NCBI GenBank assembly: GCA_900555525.1
Contig: USLP01000115.1
Span: forward strand, 1 to 5,596
DNA from: an uncultured Eubacteriales bacterium
GTDB lineage: Bacteria > Bacillota > Clostridia > UMGS1840
DNA length: 5,596 nt
Reading direction: 5' to 3'
The position numbers and the translations under genes are program-made. Of the stretch, positions 4,960 through 5,596 are shown piece by piece. Under the pieces are notes generated by a model. The model saw nothing but the letters and a program-made list of their open reading frames with translations, ran no database searches and was not told the origin of the DNA. Within the stretch, counting starts at the first letter, position 1. Every line of letters begins with the position of its first letter.

Positions 4960-5596
4960 ATGCATAATTTCGAGTATGTACCAAAAGAAGAATGGAAACC
5001 GATTAAAGATGAGCTCATCGCAATAATCCACAGATTACAAAATGAAGTAAGCGATGATTTTACTTTTCAATCTCATTTTGTGGGCAGTAGCAAACGAAAG
5101 ATGATAACACGTGATCGAAACTCTAATACTGGTTTTGACTTTGATGTAAATATTGAAGTAAATGACCCGGACGAAAATTATTCTGCCGAAGAAATACGAA
5201 ACATTCTTCATAAAGGTCTCGATAAGGCGACTAATCATTATGGCCGTTCGATTTTCGGATATGATTACACCGAAGATTCCACCCGTGTTCTCACCATTAA
5301 AGTAAAGGATAGAGAAAACTCTTGTATCTTGCATAGTTGTGACTTTTGTATTATATATGAATGCGATGATAAAAGGCAACAATACATTCGCTATAACAAA
5401 AAACAACACAGTTATTCGTGGGAATATCAGCCCAAAGGATATTATAATCTCCCTGCCAAAATTGAGTGGGTTAAAAAGCACGGATTGTGGCAACAGGTCA
5501 GAGATATTTACTTATATAAAAAGAATACAAATACTGATGATAATAAAAAATCCAGGTCTATTTTTTCTGAGACAATACATCAGGTGTGTCAGCAAA
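4960..5596 (+). CDS. Nucleotidyltransferase-like protein of the polymerase-beta superfamily, 3' end cut by the window
   Basis: The frame is open for 212 codons from an ATG with an excellent Shine-Dalgarno site and runs off the window, so no stop is seen and the full length is unknown. A helix at about 12-30 is followed by VGSSKRK, with G42-S43 as the phosphate-binding Gly-Ser motif. FDFDVNIEV carries D60 and D62, the metal-binding Asp-x-Asp strand, and LHSCDFCII holds a likely third carboxylate, D128. This order (Gly-Ser, Asp-x-Asp, distal Asp between hydrophobic strands) is that of polymerase-beta-type nucleotidyltransferases. A conserved-looking segment about 160-188 (KGYYNLPAKIEW onward, rich in Trp, Tyr and Lys) and SRSIFSETIH (198-207) follow. 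There is no signal peptide or membrane segment, so it is probably cytoplasmic. Substrate and role cannot be read from it: cyclic-dinucleotide synthase, nucleotidylating toxin or RNA/antibiotic-modifying enzyme are all possible. It is transcribed away from the core genes, and sampled lines suggest a GC near one third, below its neighbours, which hints at acquisition. Confidence 0.8.
   Translation, partial: MHNFEYVPKEEWKPIKDELIAIIHRLQNEVSDDFTFQSHFVGSSKRKMITRDRNSNTGFDFDVNIEVNDPDENYSAEEIRNILHKGLDKATNHYGRSIFGYDYTEDSTRVLTIKVKDRENSCILHSCDFCIIYECDDKRQQYIRYNKKQHSYSWEYQPKGYYNLPAKIEWVKKHGLWQQVRDIYLYKKNTNTDDNKKSRSIFSETIHQVCQQ

Noticed and set aside
5035..5493. Minus-strand open frame of 152 codons
   Set aside because: It is antisense to the nucleotidyltransferase-like frame, which has the promoter, the ribosome site and the motifs; its hydrophobic look is a reading-frame artefact.
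4960..5596. Calling the locus a CBASS or other named defence system
   Set aside because: Only one truncated gene is visible, with no effector or accessory gene; the motifs support the superfamily but not a named system.

Overview
The window looks like a piece of a low-GC Bacillota chromosome, most likely class Clostridia. It has moderately AT-rich genes with very AT-rich intergenic DNA, strong Shine-Dalgarno sites, TTG and GTG starts, sigma-A promoters with 17-bp spacers, and a compact, divergent type II topoisomerase pair of the kind I associate with clostridia. The lineage is inferred from protein style and not from a marker gene.

Minus strand, about 1-4784, read from right to left: a Fur-family metalloregulator (4711-4310), then a GyrB/ParE-type ATPase subunit (4228-2237), then a GyrA/ParC-type DNA-cleaving subunit (2226-49). 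The two topoisomerase genes are 10 bp apart and almost certainly form one A2B2 enzyme. The cleavage subunit has a short C-terminal domain with a degenerate GyrA box, so a topoisomerase IV-like decatenating or relaxing role fits better than a supercoiling gyrase. There is a strong promoter in front of the regulator gene and a second one between the regulator and the topoisomerase genes, with no terminator between them. The topoisomerase genes can therefore be transcribed alone or by read-through. A faint start of one more gene may lie at 15-1.

Plus strand, about 4868 to the right edge: a divergent promoter, an inverted repeat over its -35 box, a leader with a small hairpin, and an open frame from 4960 that runs off the window after 212 codons. 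Its protein has a Gly-Ser motif, an Asp-x-Asp pair and a distal Asp, as in polymerase-beta-superfamily nucleotidyltransferases, a superfamily that includes second-messenger synthases, toxins and antibiotic-modifying enzymes. Its base composition looks poorer in GC than the topoisomerase genes, so it may be accessory DNA next to core genes. Because it has no stop codon inside the window, it is easily missed.

The ordinary part is the regulator-topoisomerase block. The points worth a second look are the truncated nucleotidyltransferase and its promoter, the natural Gln at the main quinolone-contact position, the degenerate GyrA box, and the palindrome in the regulator's own leader.
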